NCBI RefSeq assembly: GCF_050003625.1
Contig: NC_134397.1
Span: forward strand, 99,563,132 to 99,627,131
DNA from: Haematobia irritans
Taxonomy: Eukaryota; Arthropoda; Insecta; Diptera; Muscidae
DNA length: 64,000 bases
Reading direction: 5' to 3'
The notes under the pieces were generated by a model. The model saw only the letters and a program-made list of their open reading frames with translations. It was not told the origin of the DNA and did no database searches. The position numbers were made by a program, and so were the translations under genes. Of this stretch, positions 41,863 to 53,579 are shown one piece after another. Numbering within the stretch: the stretch's first letter is position 1; each line of letters starts with the position of its first letter.

Positions 41863-42147
41863 ATGCTTAAAAAAAATTCTCCCAAACAATATTGTGCTCA
41901 AAATTTTATTTATTTATTTATATATTTACAATCATAACGAATTATGAAAATAAACAGGTAATGTAGGTGCTAACAACATAGGTTTTCGACCTGAATGCTC
42001 AAAATGTTGTTTCTGCCCAATTGTATATTCGCCCACATCTTTCTCACTTCCACGAGATTTTTTAGTTCTTAGCACTTTTTTCTGTAATACAAACATTGTA
42101 GAAGAAATTATTCAATTGTATGATTTTTTTTTTATTTTAATTTTACC

Positions 42148-42226
42148 TTTTGCCGGACGGGGATTCGAACAGCGGACCACACAGTTTGTAAGGATCAAAG
42201 AAGTAGCTGATCAATTGCCCAAGGAA
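42148..42226 (-). repeat. tRNA-like unit inside the TIR element (GYP2 copy)
   Basis: B-box-like GTTCGAATCC on the minus strand, preceded by TTACAAACTGTGTGGTCCG as in 33,030-33,050 (TTACAAACTGTATGGTCC). The A-box region is more decayed here. Not a functional tRNA. Confidence 0.5.
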
Positions 42227-42404
42227 AAATAAAATGTTAATTTTGTAATAACAAGCAACAACCACCAACTGTTATTTCAACCGTCGAACGGAACGGACGT
42301 GTTTTTTTAATAGCGGATAAAATCATCGTAATAAGTACCTATTACGAATTTCAAGTGTGGTGGGATATTAGGCCAGTGGACGAGTATCGACTGGAGTTAT
42401 AGAT

Positions 42405-43383
42405 TTGGGCAATGACCAAGAGTTAGGCCCAATTAGTCGACCTGTAGACGGGTCGACAGGTGGCGACAATTTGACAAGTCGGACCTTTTCCAAGGTAACG
42501 GCATCAAAAGGAGGTAATCCCTCACGAAAGAGATTCAAAGAACGCAGAAATGCTTTGTTTATCCTAAAGAAATTAGGATCAGTCGACCCAAGCACGTTGT
42601 CGGCTAAACAAAGCGATTCCTTAAAATGGGCTCAAGGAATTCTTGAGGCTGGAAAAAGGGAACGATCACCGGATGAGCTGCCATCCTCCAAAAGGGATCA
42701 ACGATCGTTTGCCTCAGTTGCTAAAGACAGCCTTGTGATGGCTATCATTAATAAAGGAGCATTGGACGGTATGGTTCCAAAGCAAAAATGGGGGGAAATT
42801 GAGAATGCTTTGTCTGGCGTCTACTCACAGGTGCTGGAAAAGTTTCCCGGCCCAGATCCTCGACACCAAGAGGCTGGTTGGTATCAAGGACGATTTAAGC
42901 TAGTCGCATTTGAGGACCAGAGGTCTATAGAATGTTTTAAAGCTGCTCTGATACTAATTGGTGAAGTTTGGGAAGGAGCTGCTCTAGAGTTAGTCGAGAA
43001 GAAAGACATACCGGCTAGACCAAGGGCACATGCGTGGATACCTGCAATGTTATGGCTTTCATTTTATCCAAATGAAGGTGTATAAAAACGATCAGCTGAA
43101 GGATTCAGAAATGGACAAGCCTCTGTCTGAATCAGAAGTAAGCGGATCCTCTTGCGAAGTCGAGGGGGATACCAAGACATTTGAAGACATGGATAGATAC
43201 CGTATGCGTGAGGAGGCTTCTACTGCCTCAGAACTCACCAAAGTTGAACCTATGGTTATTGCGAGAGTCACCGATATCTCTGAAGAGGACATTCTTGATG
43301 ACTCGATTGAAGCGGCTGATGTGACGGTTGTTGAAAATCTCGATGGTCCTACGGATCCTCCAGATAAATCTTCATCATTGTAA
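42405..43383 (+). pseudogene. LOA-C ORF1, no start codon and internal deletion
   Basis: The 51-bp deletion removes the ATG and the first codons, leaving a frame that begins without an AUG. It reads to HAWIPAMLWLSFYPNEGV, where the 173-bp deletion shifts the frame and ends it at 43,085. The C-terminal part (YGFHFIQMKVYKNDQ...) is open in another frame to 43,383. Confidence 0.8.
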
Positions 43384-46256
43384 GGCTGCATGTGCTGCCT
43401 TAAAAGTTCTCCTGATGAAAGGGGACATAGATATAGTTCTTATTCAAGAACCATATGTTTATAAAAACAAAATATGTGAATTAAGTACTCCGGGGTTCAA
43501 ACTATTGCAGTATAGTGGTAATGATGTAAATCGAGCCTGTATAATTGCTAAAAACGAGCTCAACTTTTTTCTGCTTCCTTCAATGTGCAATACAGACACT
43601 GTCGTTGCCAGTTTAGAAATAGCCAAATGCAAATATTGGGTATCTTCGGTCTACATGGGACATGACAGGGAGATGCCTCCATATGCCGTTAAGACCTTAG
43701 TGGAGGAGTCACGGAAAACAAAGACGAAACTCATTATGGGATGCGATGCGAATGCACATCATAGTATATGGGGAAGTAGTGATACTAATGCAAGGGGAGA
43801 GTCGCTAATAGAGTTTATTTTGCGTACTAATCTGGTAGTTTGCAACAAGGGAGATGTCCCAACCTTTGTCACTAAAAACAGGCAAGAGGTTTTGGACATC
43901 ACCTTGGCCTCGCAAGAACTGAATGAAATGATATCTGAGTGGCAGGTTTTAAGTGAACACAGCTTCTCAGATCATCGCTACATCAGTTTCAAATTTGATG
44001 TTCATATCACCAAGATCATATTTCCGCCAAATGTTAGGAAAGCTGACTGGAATAGGTATAGGGAATCGTTCAATATGATGATACCGGAAATAACAGAGAC
44101 AAATATGAGAAATGTGCAAGATATCGAATACGCAGTGGAGCGGATTACTAAGGCCTTCAACATCTCACTGAAAGCTGCATGCCCTAGAGGAAAGCCAAGG
44201 GGGAAACATCGACCACCATGGTGGTCTACGGAATTAAGTAATATGAGGAAATCCTGCAGGAAGCTCTTTAACAAGGCAAAGTCCACCAGAGCTTCTGAGG
44301 ACTGGGACGCTTACAAGAAGATTCTGAGAGGATACAAGCGAGAACTGAGAAAGGCTCAGCATAACTCTTGGAATGATTACTGCAGCAGTATTGAGAATAC
44401 GTCCGAGGCTTCCAGACTACGGAAGGTTCTAGCATCCACCAACTCCGCTCCAGGTTTCATTAAAACATCGGAGGGCAATTGGACAACGTCCAGTGAGGAG
44501 ACGCTGGAGGTACTATTGGACACACATTTTCCTGGAAATCAGACGGTTGAACCATGTACTGGCGGTGCCACATTTGCTCAGCGGTCGTTTCCTGTCGAGG
44601 AAATTGTATCGGAAACTAGAATAAGATGGGCGCTAAATAGCTTTGGACCATTCAAATCCCCCGGACCCGATGGAATTACTCCGGCGGATTAAAGCAGTAA
44701 CTGACAAAATTATCCCCTGGTTGTCGGTGATATATAAAGGATGTATCAACTTATCATATATCCCAGGAAAGTGGAGGGAAACAAAAGTCGTCTTCATACC
44801 TAAAGCAGGAAAAGCCTCTCACTCGAGGGCGAAGGATTTCCGACCAATCAGCTTATCCTCATTCCTACTTAAGACTCTGGAGAGGATGATAGATATTTAT
44901 CTTAGAACTAGCATCGATTCAAGTTTGTTCTCGAAACGACAGCATGCATACTCGAAGGGCAGGCCTACTGAGACCGCACTACATGAACTAGTCAGCTTTA
45001 TTGAAAGCTCACTATCTGTCAAAGAATACACAATCGTGGCGTTTCTAGACATCGAAGGGGCGTTCAATAATGTCCATCCGAGCTCGATATTAAATGGACT
45101 GACAACTCTGAATGTTGATCCATGTATACTCAGGCTGTTAGACGAACTGCTAATGAAGAGATGTATTTCAGCCACACTAGGGCAAGCAAACATACAAAGG
45201 TATGTGAACAGAGGCACTCCCCAAGGAGGAGTTCTATCACCTCTTCTTTGGAATGTTGCTATAAACAACCTTCTGGTTTCTCTAGAAAAAGAAAGGATAA
45301 AAGTGGTTGCATACGCAGATGATGTAGCTCTGGCAGTCAGGGGAAAATTCCCATCCACAATCAGAGATATTATTCAGAGGGCCCTCCGGATGACTGAAAA
45401 ATGGGCGAAAGACAATGGTCTTGGGGTAAATCCCGCAAAGACAGAATTAGTCATGTACTGCAAAGATCGCAAAACTCCCACGGTTAGACCTATTTCCTTA
45501 GGGGGTATTGAAATTCCCTTTGGTGATTGTGCAAAATACCTTGGCGTTATTTTAGACAGGAAGCTGAACTTTAAGCTTAATATTGAAGAAAGGGCGAGGA
45601 AGGCAACTGTAGCTTTGTACTCGTGCAAAAAGGCAATAGGAAAAAAGTGGGGACTTAAACCAAAAATTGTGCATTGGCTATACACGGCAGTGGTTAGACC
45701 TATAATGCTATATGGTGTTGTAGTCTGGTGGCCGGCACTTCAGAAACCGACTGGTTTAGATAAAGTTCAGCGTATGGCGTGTTTGTGTATTTCAGGCGCA
45801 TTCAGCAAGACAGGAACAAATTCCCTTAATGTCATGCTGCATCTATTGCCTTTAGACATTTTGGCCAAACAGTCAGCTGCAATAACGGCTGTGCGGTTGC
45901 GCGAACTATCGCTGTGGTCGGAAAAAGGTTACGGTCACAGTTCTGTCCTCAAAACAATGTCAGATGTGCCTAACGCAGTGGATTACACTTTGGCGAGTCC
46001 ACTTTTCGACAAAAAGTTTGAGACTCTAATCCCCAACTGTGAGGCGTGGTGCACACAGACCCCGGGGAATAAAGAATATATAGATTTCTACACTGATGGC
46101 TCCAAATTGGATGAACAAGTGGGTTTCGGAGTATATTCTAATGATTTGGAACTTCAAATAGCGAAAAGATTACCTAATCACTGTAGTGTTTTTCAGGCTG
46201 AAATATTAGCAATAAGAGAGGTGGCGAATTGGCTGAGAAGTAAAACGTTAACTTAA
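43343..46256 (+). pseudogene. LOA-C ORF2, frameshift in RT and 3' deletion
   Basis: ATG 43,343; endonuclease intact in sequence (GCDANAHHSIW, SDHRYISF). Near 44,690 small deletions (GCGGATTAAAGCAG versus GCGGAGTTACAAGCTG) shift the frame before the RT palm, which then reads on from 44,643 with FLDIEGAFNN, GTPQGGVLSP and YADDVALAV. RNase H starts (DFYTDGSKLDE, VFQAEILAIREV) but is cut at WLRSKTLT by the 640-bp deletion. Confidence 0.85.
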
Positions 46257-46739
46257 GCAGTCTGCTAATGTTTTTGGAACAATCTGGTTGGTTCAACAAA
46301 GAAAAATAATCAAGAAGGTTCAGCGGTTAAAACTAGAAGTGCCCATATGTAATAGGTACTTTTAGTTAATGTGGTATCACAATGGACTGAATAGTCTAAG
46401 TGAGCCTGAATCTTAATCGGGCTGCCACTTTAACCTAACCTAACCTTAATTCAATATCGCTCCCTGTTAAATAGCGCTCCAAGCTACTAAACACATATAT
46501 GTTTATAGGCTATTTCTAAATTAATATATGTTTGCATCCAAGCATATTATATTTACAAACATTTTATGTCCCAAACATAATATGTTCTAACATATTAACA
46601 TATATGTCACAAACATGTTATGCTAGTTTATGAACATTATATGCTTGCACTCAAAAATATTGTGTTTAAAAATTTGTGTTCCAAACATATAATGTTTATA
46701 GCCAAACATATGAAAAACAGCCTTTTTCATCCGTGTATG

Positions 46740-47790
46740 CTTAAATGTTTCGGTTATAAGGAGCAGGTCATCTAAATAGATAAAAATTTGATGTCGAAAA
46801 TGCGCCGGTATGACCTTGTCCATAAGTCGGGACATCGTCTGTGGCGCGTTACATAAACCGAACGGCATGGTGACGAACTGATACAATGGTCGTCCAGGTA
46901 CAGTGAATGCCGTCTTTTCCCTTGACTCCTTATCTAATGGAAGTTGCCAGAAGGCATCCTTTAAGTCTAGACTTGTAATAAATCTAGCTTTTGGGAGCCT
47001 ACTGAGAATCCCATCGATAAGGGGTAAGGGATAAGCGTCTTTCACTGTGACTGTTGACCTTTCTCGCGTCCAGACACAGTCGCATCTTCCCAGGTTTATG
47101 CACCAACGTCACAGGCGATGACCACGGACTTTGAGACTCCTCAATAACCCCTAGTTGTAGCATCCGGTCGATTTCCGCGAACAGAATTTTCTCAATGGCA
47201 GGCGAAACTGCAAAATGCCTTTGTTTAATAGGTTTGCTACTTCCCGTATCGATTGTATGATGTACTACAGACGTCCTACCTAAACCCTCTTCAGAATATG
47301 ATGGAAATGAATTAATTGCCATTTGTAGCCTTTTCTTTTGTTCCTCGTTCAGATTATGAGTACAAGACTCGAGTTCCTTCATATCGGCTGGTAAAGAGTC
47401 AAAGCTGTCTGTATGAAACAAATCCTTTGCCAAACCAAATTTCCTTACAAAATCCACGCCTAAATAAATATTTTGCCTTAATTGAGGAATTATCAAAAAT
47501 TCGAATTCTTCTGACTGACCACGAAAAGTCACTAGAGTCCTAACACTACCAACTACCGAATGTGGTGTTCCATCTGCCATCTTCAAAACGACATTCAATT
47601 TTCTCCATGGTTGTTCAGCAGTTGCTAGAAACTGTTTAGCATACTCTGACGCAAAACATGACACCGTAGCACCTGTATCTATCATACCAACAACGTCTCT
47701 TCCAAAAATATTTACCGTAGCAAACGGTCTTAAGTCAAAATTATGTGCATTAGAAATAATTGCAGAACAAATATGTTTTCGAGATTGCAT
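46740..47790 (-). pseudogene. GYP2 protease and first half of RT
   Basis: Protease: FATVNIFGRDVVGMIDTGAT with a normal D-T-G (about 47,660-47,690), VDFVRKFGL. RT: MRLCLDARKVN, then a frameshift near 47,045, KDAYPLPLIDGILSRLP, SLDLKDAFWQLPL, QFVTMPFGLCNAPQTM, FIYLDDLLLI (YLDD). It ends at ETFKH where the TIR element is inserted. Confidence 0.85.
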
Positions 47791-48023
47791 AACATTTTTC
47801 CAAAAATTTCGAAGCCTCTTTGTGGAACGCTTAACTTTTCTGATTGTTGGAGCAATCGATATCTCCTCCTGGAATATTCTCTGTCTCGCCTCATTATATT
47901 ATCTTAGTCGTATATGATAGGGTTTAAAATATGTCGGATAATCATTATTTCCGGATGAAATTCTCTTATCATTTATTGGTAGGTAAATATGACGATCGGT
48001 TTGACAATACATATCTGTCAAAA

Positions 48024-48694
48024 TTAGGTCGACTTGGGTTGAACTTGTTTGTTCACCCTGTTCGACTGAAAGTTTTTTGAAACTTTATTGCATTTCGGAC
48101 AATTTGGTTTAAAAATATTGGGTGTGCCGCATCCATAACAAAAAACCCTACGGTCACCTAAGCAATCTTCAAATTTGTGTCCAGTTTCGGAACAATTCCA
48201 ACAGACTAAGTTTACTATCTCATCAACTTCTAAAACGTCATCCTCACTAATATCGTCGGTTTGTATTTCCGATATATTCTTCTTCGGAACAAATGTCCTA
48301 TTCGACCTAAATCTGTTCAATTCATCCTCCAGAATTTCATGCTTACGAACGTATTCTCGGAGATCGGAAATTGAAGTTATAGTAAAATGCAATAATTCCA
48401 TTCTCACTTCAGGTCTGAGATTACGTTTCAGAATTTCGACCAGTTCCTGTTCATTCAGCGGATACTGAAGACGATCTGTGATATGTAAAATCGAGTGATA
48501 ATATACGTCAAAACGTTCCCCATTACGTTGCTTCCTATTTCTGATCTGCTCTTTTAAATCGAAGTCAGTTCTACGATCGCGAAATTGATTTCTAAGTTCA
48601 CGGCACAAAGAATCCCAACCAATACGAATGGCTGTGCGGTGGTACCGCCAAAACCAATCTGACGCCTTTCCGGAAAACAACAAATCAACATGTC
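48024..48694 (-). pseudogene. GYP2 Gag, C-terminal half with zinc knuckle
   Basis: Continues Gag after LOA-D: VDLLFSGKASDWFWRYHRTA (GYP1 has VHILFHGKAKQWFWRY). The CCHC knuckle is CWNCSETGHKFEDC, followed by CYGCGTPN and CPKC. Ends with a stop at 48,024. Encodes the capsid end and nucleocapsid of the gypsy. Confidence 0.8.
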
Positions 48695-48799
48695 TTATTT
48701 CAACCGTCGAACGGAACGGACGTGTTTTTTAATAGCGGATAAAATCATCGTAATAAGTACCTACTACGAATTTCAAGTGTGGTGGGATATTAGGACACC

Positions 48800-50029
48800 A
48801 TGCAGAGAAATTCAAAGACATCCACTGGGTTGCTAACTTCAGGGCCCAGTGGACGAGTATCGACTGGAGTTATAGATTTGGGCAATGACCAAGAGTTAGG
48901 CCCAATTAGTCGACCTGTAGACGGGTCGACAGGTGGCGACAATTTGACAAGTCGGACCTTTTCCAAGGTAACGGCATCAAAAGGAGGTAATCCCTCACGA
49001 AAGAGATTCAAAGAACGCAGAAATGCTTTGTTTATCCTAAAGAAATTAGGATCAGTCGACCCAAACACGTTGTCGGCTAAACAAAGCGATTCCTTAAAAT
49101 GGGCTCAAGGAATTCTTGAGGCTGGAAAAAGGGAACGATCACCGGATGAGCTGCCATCCTCCAAAAGGGATCAACGATCGTTTGCCTCAGTTGCTAAAGA
49201 CAGCCTTGTGATGGCTATCATTAATAAAGGAGCATTGGACGGTATGGTTCCAAAGCAAAAATGGGGGGAAATTGAGAATGCTTTGTCTGGCGTCTACTCA
49301 CAGGTGCTGGAAAAGTTTCCCGGCCCAGATCCTCGACACCAAGAGGCTGGTTGGTATCAAGGACGATTTAAGCTAGTCGCATTTGAGGACCAGAGGTCTA
49401 TAGAATGTTTTAAAGCTGCTCTGATACTAATTGGTGAAGTTTGGGAAGGAGCTGCTCTAGAGTTAGTCGAGAAGAAAGACATACCGGCTAGACCAAGAGC
49501 ACATGCGTGGATACCTGCAAACCCTCCTGACCCTGAATCTATTTTAAATAGACTGAAACAATGCAATCCAGATCTTCCAACAGCTGATTGGAAGGTTGGC
49601 CGTTTGGATGAAGTGGATGGGCCAAGACGGCATGCAGTGTTTATATTGAACACTCAGTCTTTGCCACATCTAGCAAAGTCCCAGGGCCGTGTATGTTATG
49701 GCTTTCATTATATCCAAATGAAGGTGTATAAAAACGATCAGCTAAAGGATTCAGAAATGGACAAGCCTCTGTCTGAATCAGAAGTAAGCGGATCCTCTTG
49801 CGAAGTCGAGGGGGATACCAAGACATTTGAAGACATGGATAGATACCGTATGCGTGAGGAGGTTTCTATTTCCTCAGAACTCACCAAAGTTGAACCTATG
49901 GTTATTGCGAGAGTCACCGATATCTCTGAAGAGGACATTCTTGATGACTCGATTGAAACGGCTGATGTGACGGTTGTTGAAAATCTCGATGGTCCTACGG
50001 ATCCTCCAGATAAATCTTCATCATTGTAA
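48800..50029 (+). CDS. LOA-D ORF1 protein (putative RNA-binding), intact
   Basis: 409 residues from ATG 48,800, the first AUG of the element, to TAA 50,027-50,029. A basic N-terminal region (GGNPSRKRFKERRNALFILK, about 66-85) and RDQRSFASVAKDSLV precede a folded-looking segment with MVPKQKWGEIENALSGVY and GWYQGRFKLVAFEDQRSIE. The conserved RPRAHAWIPANPPDPESIL block comes next, then GRVCYGFHYIQMKVY. The C-terminus is acidic. No CCHC knuckle is seen, unlike many I/Jockey ORF1 proteins. The presumed role, by position, is coating the LINE RNA. The last 41 nt overlap ORF2. Confidence 0.85.
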   Translation: MQRNSKTSTGLLTSGPSGRVSTGVIDLGNDQELGPISRPVDGSTGGDNLTSRTFSKVTASKGGNPSRKRFKERRNALFILKKLGSVDPNTLSAKQSDSLKWAQGILEAGKRERSPDELPSSKRDQRSFASVAKDSLVMAIINKGALDGMVPKQKWGEIENALSGVYSQVLEKFPGPDPRHQEAGWYQGRFKLVAFEDQRSIECFKAALILIGEVWEGAALELVEKKDIPARPRAHAWIPANPPDPESILNRLKQCNPDLPTADWKVGRLDEVDGPRRHAVFILNTQSLPHLAKSQGRVCYGFHYIQMKVYKNDQLKDSEMDKPLSESEVSGSSCEVEGDTKTFEDMDRYRMREEVSISSELTKVEPMVIARVTDISEEDILDDSIETADVTVVENLDGPTDPPDKSSSL

Positions 50030-53000
50030 GGCTGCATATGCTGCCTTAAAAGTTCTCCTGATGAAAGGGGACATAGATATAGTTCTTATTCAAGAACCAT
50101 ATGTTTATAAAAACAAAATATGTGAATTAAGTACTCCGGGGTTCAAACTATTGCAGTATAGTGGTAATGATGTAAATCGAGCCTGTATAATTGCTAAAAA
50201 CGAGCTCAACTTGTTTCTGCTTCCTTCAATGTGCAATACAGACACTGTCGTTGCCAGTTTAGAAATAGCCAAATGCAAATATTGGGTATCTTCGGTCTAC
50301 ATGGGACATGACAGGGAGATGCCTCCATATGCCGTTAAGACCTTAGTGGAGGAGTCACGGAAAACAAAGACGAAACTCATTATGGGATGCGATGCGAATG
50401 CACATCATAGTATATGGGGAAGTAGTGATACTAATGCAAGGGGAGAGTCGCTAATAAAGTTTATTTTGCGTACTAATCTGGTAGTTTGCAACAAGGGAGA
50501 TGTCCCAACCTTTGTCACTAAAAACAGGCAAGAGGTTTTGGACATCACCTTGGCCTCGCAAGAACTGAATGAAATGATATCTGAGTGGCATGTTTTAAGT
50601 GAACACAGCTTCTCAGATCATCGCTACATCAGTTTCAAATTTGATGTTCATACCACCAAGACCATATTTCCGCCAAATGCAAGGAAAGCTGACTGGAATA
50701 GGTATAGGGAATCGTTCAATATGATGATACCGGAAATACCAGAGACAAATATGAGAAATGTGCAAGATATCGAATACGCAGTGGAGCGGATTACTAAGGC
50801 CTTCAACATCTCACTGAAAGCTGCATGCCCTAGAGGAAAGCCAAGGGGGAAACATCGACCACCATGGTGGTCTACGGAATTAAGTAATATGAGGAAATCC
50901 TGCAGGAAGCTCTTTAACAAGGCAAAGTCCACCAGAGCTTCTGAGGACTGGGACGCTTACAAGAAGATTCTGAGAGGATACAAGCGAGAACTGAGAAAGG
51001 CTCAGCATAACTCTTGGAATGCTTACTGCAGCAGTATTGAGAATACGTCCGAGGCTTCCAGACTACGGAAGGTTCTAGCATCCACCAATTCCGCTCCAGG
51101 TTTCATTAAAACATCGGAGGGCAATTGGACAACGTCCAGTGAGGAGACGCTGGAGGTACTATTGGACACACATTTTCCTGGAAATCAGACGGTTGAACCA
51201 TGTACTGGCGGTGCCACAGTTGCTCAGCGGTCGTTTCCTGTCGAGGAAATTGTATCGGAAACTAGAATAAGATGGGCGCTAAATAGCTTTGGACCATTCA
51301 AATCCCCTGGACCTGATGGAATTACTCCGGCGGAGTTACAAGCTGTAACTGACAAAATTATCCCCTGGTTGTCGGTGATATATAAAGGATGTATCAACTT
51401 ATCATATATCCCAGGAAAGTGGAGGGAAACAAAAGTCGTCTTCATACCTAAAGCAGGAAAAGCCTCTCACTCGAGGGCGAAGGATTTCCGACCAATCAGC
51501 TTATCCTCATTCCTACTTAAGACTCTGGAGAGGATGATAGATATTTATCTTAGAACTAGCATCGATTCAAGTTTGTTCTCGAAACGACAGCATGCATACT
51601 CGAAGGGCAGGTCTACTGAGACCGCACTACATGAACTAGTCAGCTTTATTGAAAGCTCACTATCTGTCAAAGAATACACAATCGTGGCGTTTCTAGACAT
51701 CGAAGGGGCGTTCAATAATGTCCATCCGAGCTCGATATTAAATGGACTGACAACTCTGAATGTTGATCCATGTATACTCAGGCTGTTAGACGAACTGCTA
51801 ATGAAGAGACGTATTTCAGCCACACTAGGACAAGCAAACATACAAAAGTATGTGAACAGAGGCACTCCCCAAGGAGGAGTTCTATCACCTCTTCTTTGGA
51901 ATGTTGCTATAAATAGCCTTCTGGTTACTCTAGAAAAAGAAAGGATAAAAGTGGTGGCATACGCAGATGATGTAGCTCTGGCAGTCAGGGGAAAATTCCC
52001 ATCCACAATCAGAGATATTATTCAGAGGGCCCTCCGGATGACTGAAAAATGGGCGAAAGACAATGGTCTTGGGGTAAATCCCGCAAAGACAGAATTAGTC
52101 ATGTACTGCAAAGATCGCAAAACTCCCACGGTTAGGCCTATTTCCTTAGGGGGTATTGAAATTCCCTTTGGTGATTGTGCAAAATACCTTGGCGTTATTT
52201 TGGACAGGAAGCTGAACTTTAAGCTTAATATTGAAGAAAGGGCGAGGAAGGCAACTGTAGCTTTGTACTCGTGCAAAAAGGCAATAGGAAAAAAGTGGGG
52301 ACTAAAACCAAAAATTGTGCATTGGGTATACACGGCAGTGGTTAGACCTATAATGCTATATGGTGTTGTAGTCTGGTGGCCGGCACTTCAGAAACCGACT
52401 GGTTTAGATAAAGTTCAGCGTATGGCGTGTTTGTGTATTTCAGGCGCATTCAGCAAGACAGGAACAAATTCCCTTAATGTCATTCTGCATCTATTGCCTT
52501 TAGACATTTTGGCCAAACAGTCAGCTGCAACAACGGCTGTGCGGTTGCGCGAACTATCGCTGTGGTCGGAAAAAGGTTACGGTCACAGTTCTGTCCTCAT
52601 AACAATGTCAGATGTGCCTAACGTAGAGGATTACACTTTGGCGAGTCCACTTTTCGACAAAAAGTTTGAGACTCTAATCCCCAACAGTAAGGCGTGGTGC
52701 ACACAGACCCCGGGGAATAAAGAATATATAGATTTCTACACTGATGGGTCCAAATTGGATGGACAAGTGGGTTTCGGAGTATATTCTAATGATTTGGAAC
52801 TTCAAATAGCGAAAAGATTACCTAATCACTGTAGTGTTTTTCAGGCTGAAATATTAGCAATAAGAGAGGTGGCGAATTGGCTGAGAAGTAATGTTCCAAA
52901 AAATGTGGGCATTAATATATACTCAGACAGTCAACCTGCAATAAAATCCTTGGACTCTGTGTTCCTCAACTCGAAAACGGCCATCGATTGCCGCAAATCT

Positions 53001-53579
53001 CTCAATGAGATGGCTGAGCAGTACAATATTCACCTAATATGGGTGCCTGGCCATAGGAACATACCGGGGAACTGCGAAGCCGATGAGTTGGCAAGGCTAG
53101 GGACTACCTTACATATTCCAGGGGAACTAGAATTTGTTGGTATGCCCTTAGCTACCTGCAAGCTCATGCTGCGTGAGAAGGCTGTTATGATGGCAAATGT
53201 TCGATGGGAGAATTGCAAGGGTTGTAACGACACCAAGCAAATATGGCCCCATTTCAACTTAAACCGCACACTAGATATGCTAATGTTCTCGAGACGTCAG
53301 ATATCACTCCTGATATCTGCCATAACGGGTCGCTGCCTGATAGGAGATTTTGCAAAAACTATTGGCGCAGAGTATAATGACTATTGTATGAGCTGTCATG
53401 ATGCGGAGGAAAAAGAATCAATTAAACACCTCTTGTGTGAGTGTCCTGCATTTTGTGTAAAGCGCAAGCAACTTTTAGGAGCATATAGCTTCAGATTACT
53501 GGCGGATCTGGAAAACGTTAACTTAAGCAGTCTGCTAATGTTTTTGGAACAATCTGGTTGGTTCAACAAAGAAAAATAA
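49989..53579 (+). CDS. LOA-D ORF2: AP endonuclease, RT, RNase H, intact
   Basis: 1,196 residues from ATG 49,989, the first AUG in this frame, 41 nt before the ORF1 stop; stop at 53,577-53,579. Endonuclease: ILQINLHHCKAA, LIQEPYVY, GCDANAHHSIWGSS, and S209-D210-H211. RT: RPISLSSFLLKTLERM, D570 in FLDIEGAFNN, GTPQGGVLSP, YADD at 658-661. RNase H: D919 in DFYTDGSKLDG, E in VFQAEILAIREV, D in IYSDSQPAI, and PGHRNIPGNCEADELAR. A C-terminal Cys/His cluster (CKGCNDTKQ, CMSCHDAEEKESIKHLLCEC) may bind RNA. It would nick the target and copy the element RNA onto it. Translation could be by reinitiation or frameshifting at the overlap. Confidence 0.92.
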   Translation: MVLRILQINLHHCKAAYAALKVLLMKGDIDIVLIQEPYVYKNKICELSTPGFKLLQYSGNDVNRACIIAKNELNLFLLPSMCNTDTVVASLEIAKCKYWVSSVYMGHDREMPPYAVKTLVEESRKTKTKLIMGCDANAHHSIWGSSDTNARGESLIKFILRTNLVVCNKGDVPTFVTKNRQEVLDITLASQELNEMISEWHVLSEHSFSDHRYISFKFDVHTTKTIFPPNARKADWNRYRESFNMMIPEIPETNMRNVQDIEYAVERITKAFNISLKAACPRGKPRGKHRPPWWSTELSNMRKSCRKLFNKAKSTRASEDWDAYKKILRGYKRELRKAQHNSWNAYCSSIENTSEASRLRKVLASTNSAPGFIKTSEGNWTTSSEETLEVLLDTHFPGNQTVEPCTGGATVAQRSFPVEEIVSETRIRWALNSFGPFKSPGPDGITPAELQAVTDKIIPWLSVIYKGCINLSYIPGKWRETKVVFIPKAGKASHSRAKDFRPISLSSFLLKTLERMIDIYLRTSIDSSLFSKRQHAYSKGRSTETALHELVSFIESSLSVKEYTIVAFLDIEGAFNNVHPSSILNGLTTLNVDPCILRLLDELLMKRRISATLGQANIQKYVNRGTPQGGVLSPLLWNVAINSLLVTLEKERIKVVAYADDVALAVRGKFPSTIRDIIQRALRMTEKWAKDNGLGVNPAKTELVMYCKDRKTPTVRPISLGGIEIPFGDCAKYLGVILDRKLNFKLNIEERARKATVALYSCKKAIGKKWGLKPKIVHWVYTAVVRPIMLYGVVVWWPALQKPTGLDKVQRMACLCISGAFSKTGTNSLNVILHLLPLDILAKQSAATTAVRLRELSLWSEKGYGHSSVLITMSDVPNVEDYTLASPLFDKKFETLIPNSKAWCTQTPGNKEYIDFYTDGSKLDGQVGFGVYSNDLELQIAKRLPNHCSVFQAEILAIREVANWLRSNVPKNVGINIYSDSQPAIKSLDSVFLNSKTAIDCRKSLNEMAEQYNIHLIWVPGHRNIPGNCEADELARLGTTLHIPGELEFVGMPLATCKLMLREKAVMMANVRWENCKGCNDTKQIWPHFNLNRTLDMLMFSRRQISLLISAITGRCLIGDFAKTIGAEYNDYCMSCHDAEEKESIKHLLCECPAFCVKRKQLLGAYSFRLLADLENVNLSSLLMFLEQSGWFNKEK

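Larger units (their letters stand above)
42272..46445 (+). mobile_element. LOA-C: LOA-like LINE with intact 5' end but deletions
   Basis: Starts at the family 5' end TTATTTCAACCGTCGAACGG and ends in a TAACC tail (46,431-46,445). Relative to LOA-D it lacks 51 bp around the ORF1 start codon, 173 bp inside ORF1 (near 43,046) and about 640 bp of the RNase H/C-terminal region (near 46,243). No target duplication is seen (CAACTG left, TTAATTC right). LOA-E is its duplicate. Confidence 0.9.
41299..46735. mobile_element. TIR element (tRNA-like family) in GYP2, split by LOA-C
   Basis: Ends CACGCTCACAAAAAATCGC (41,299) and CCTTTTTCATCCGTG (46,735), with a 4-bp duplication TATG on both sides (41,295-41,298; 46,736-46,739). 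The right arm (46,446-46,735) is homologous to 31,590-31,850 in inverted orientation. The left arm carries a tandem duplication and the tRNA-like unit. LOA-C sits between the arms. The flanking RT lacks about 20 codons between ETFKH and INVEKS, so the gypsy was already damaged when this element inserted. Confidence 0.75.

Noticed and set aside
49974..49988. ORF2 start upstream of 49,989
   Set aside because: The frame is open a few codons further, but the first codon there is TTG; the first AUG is at 49,989.
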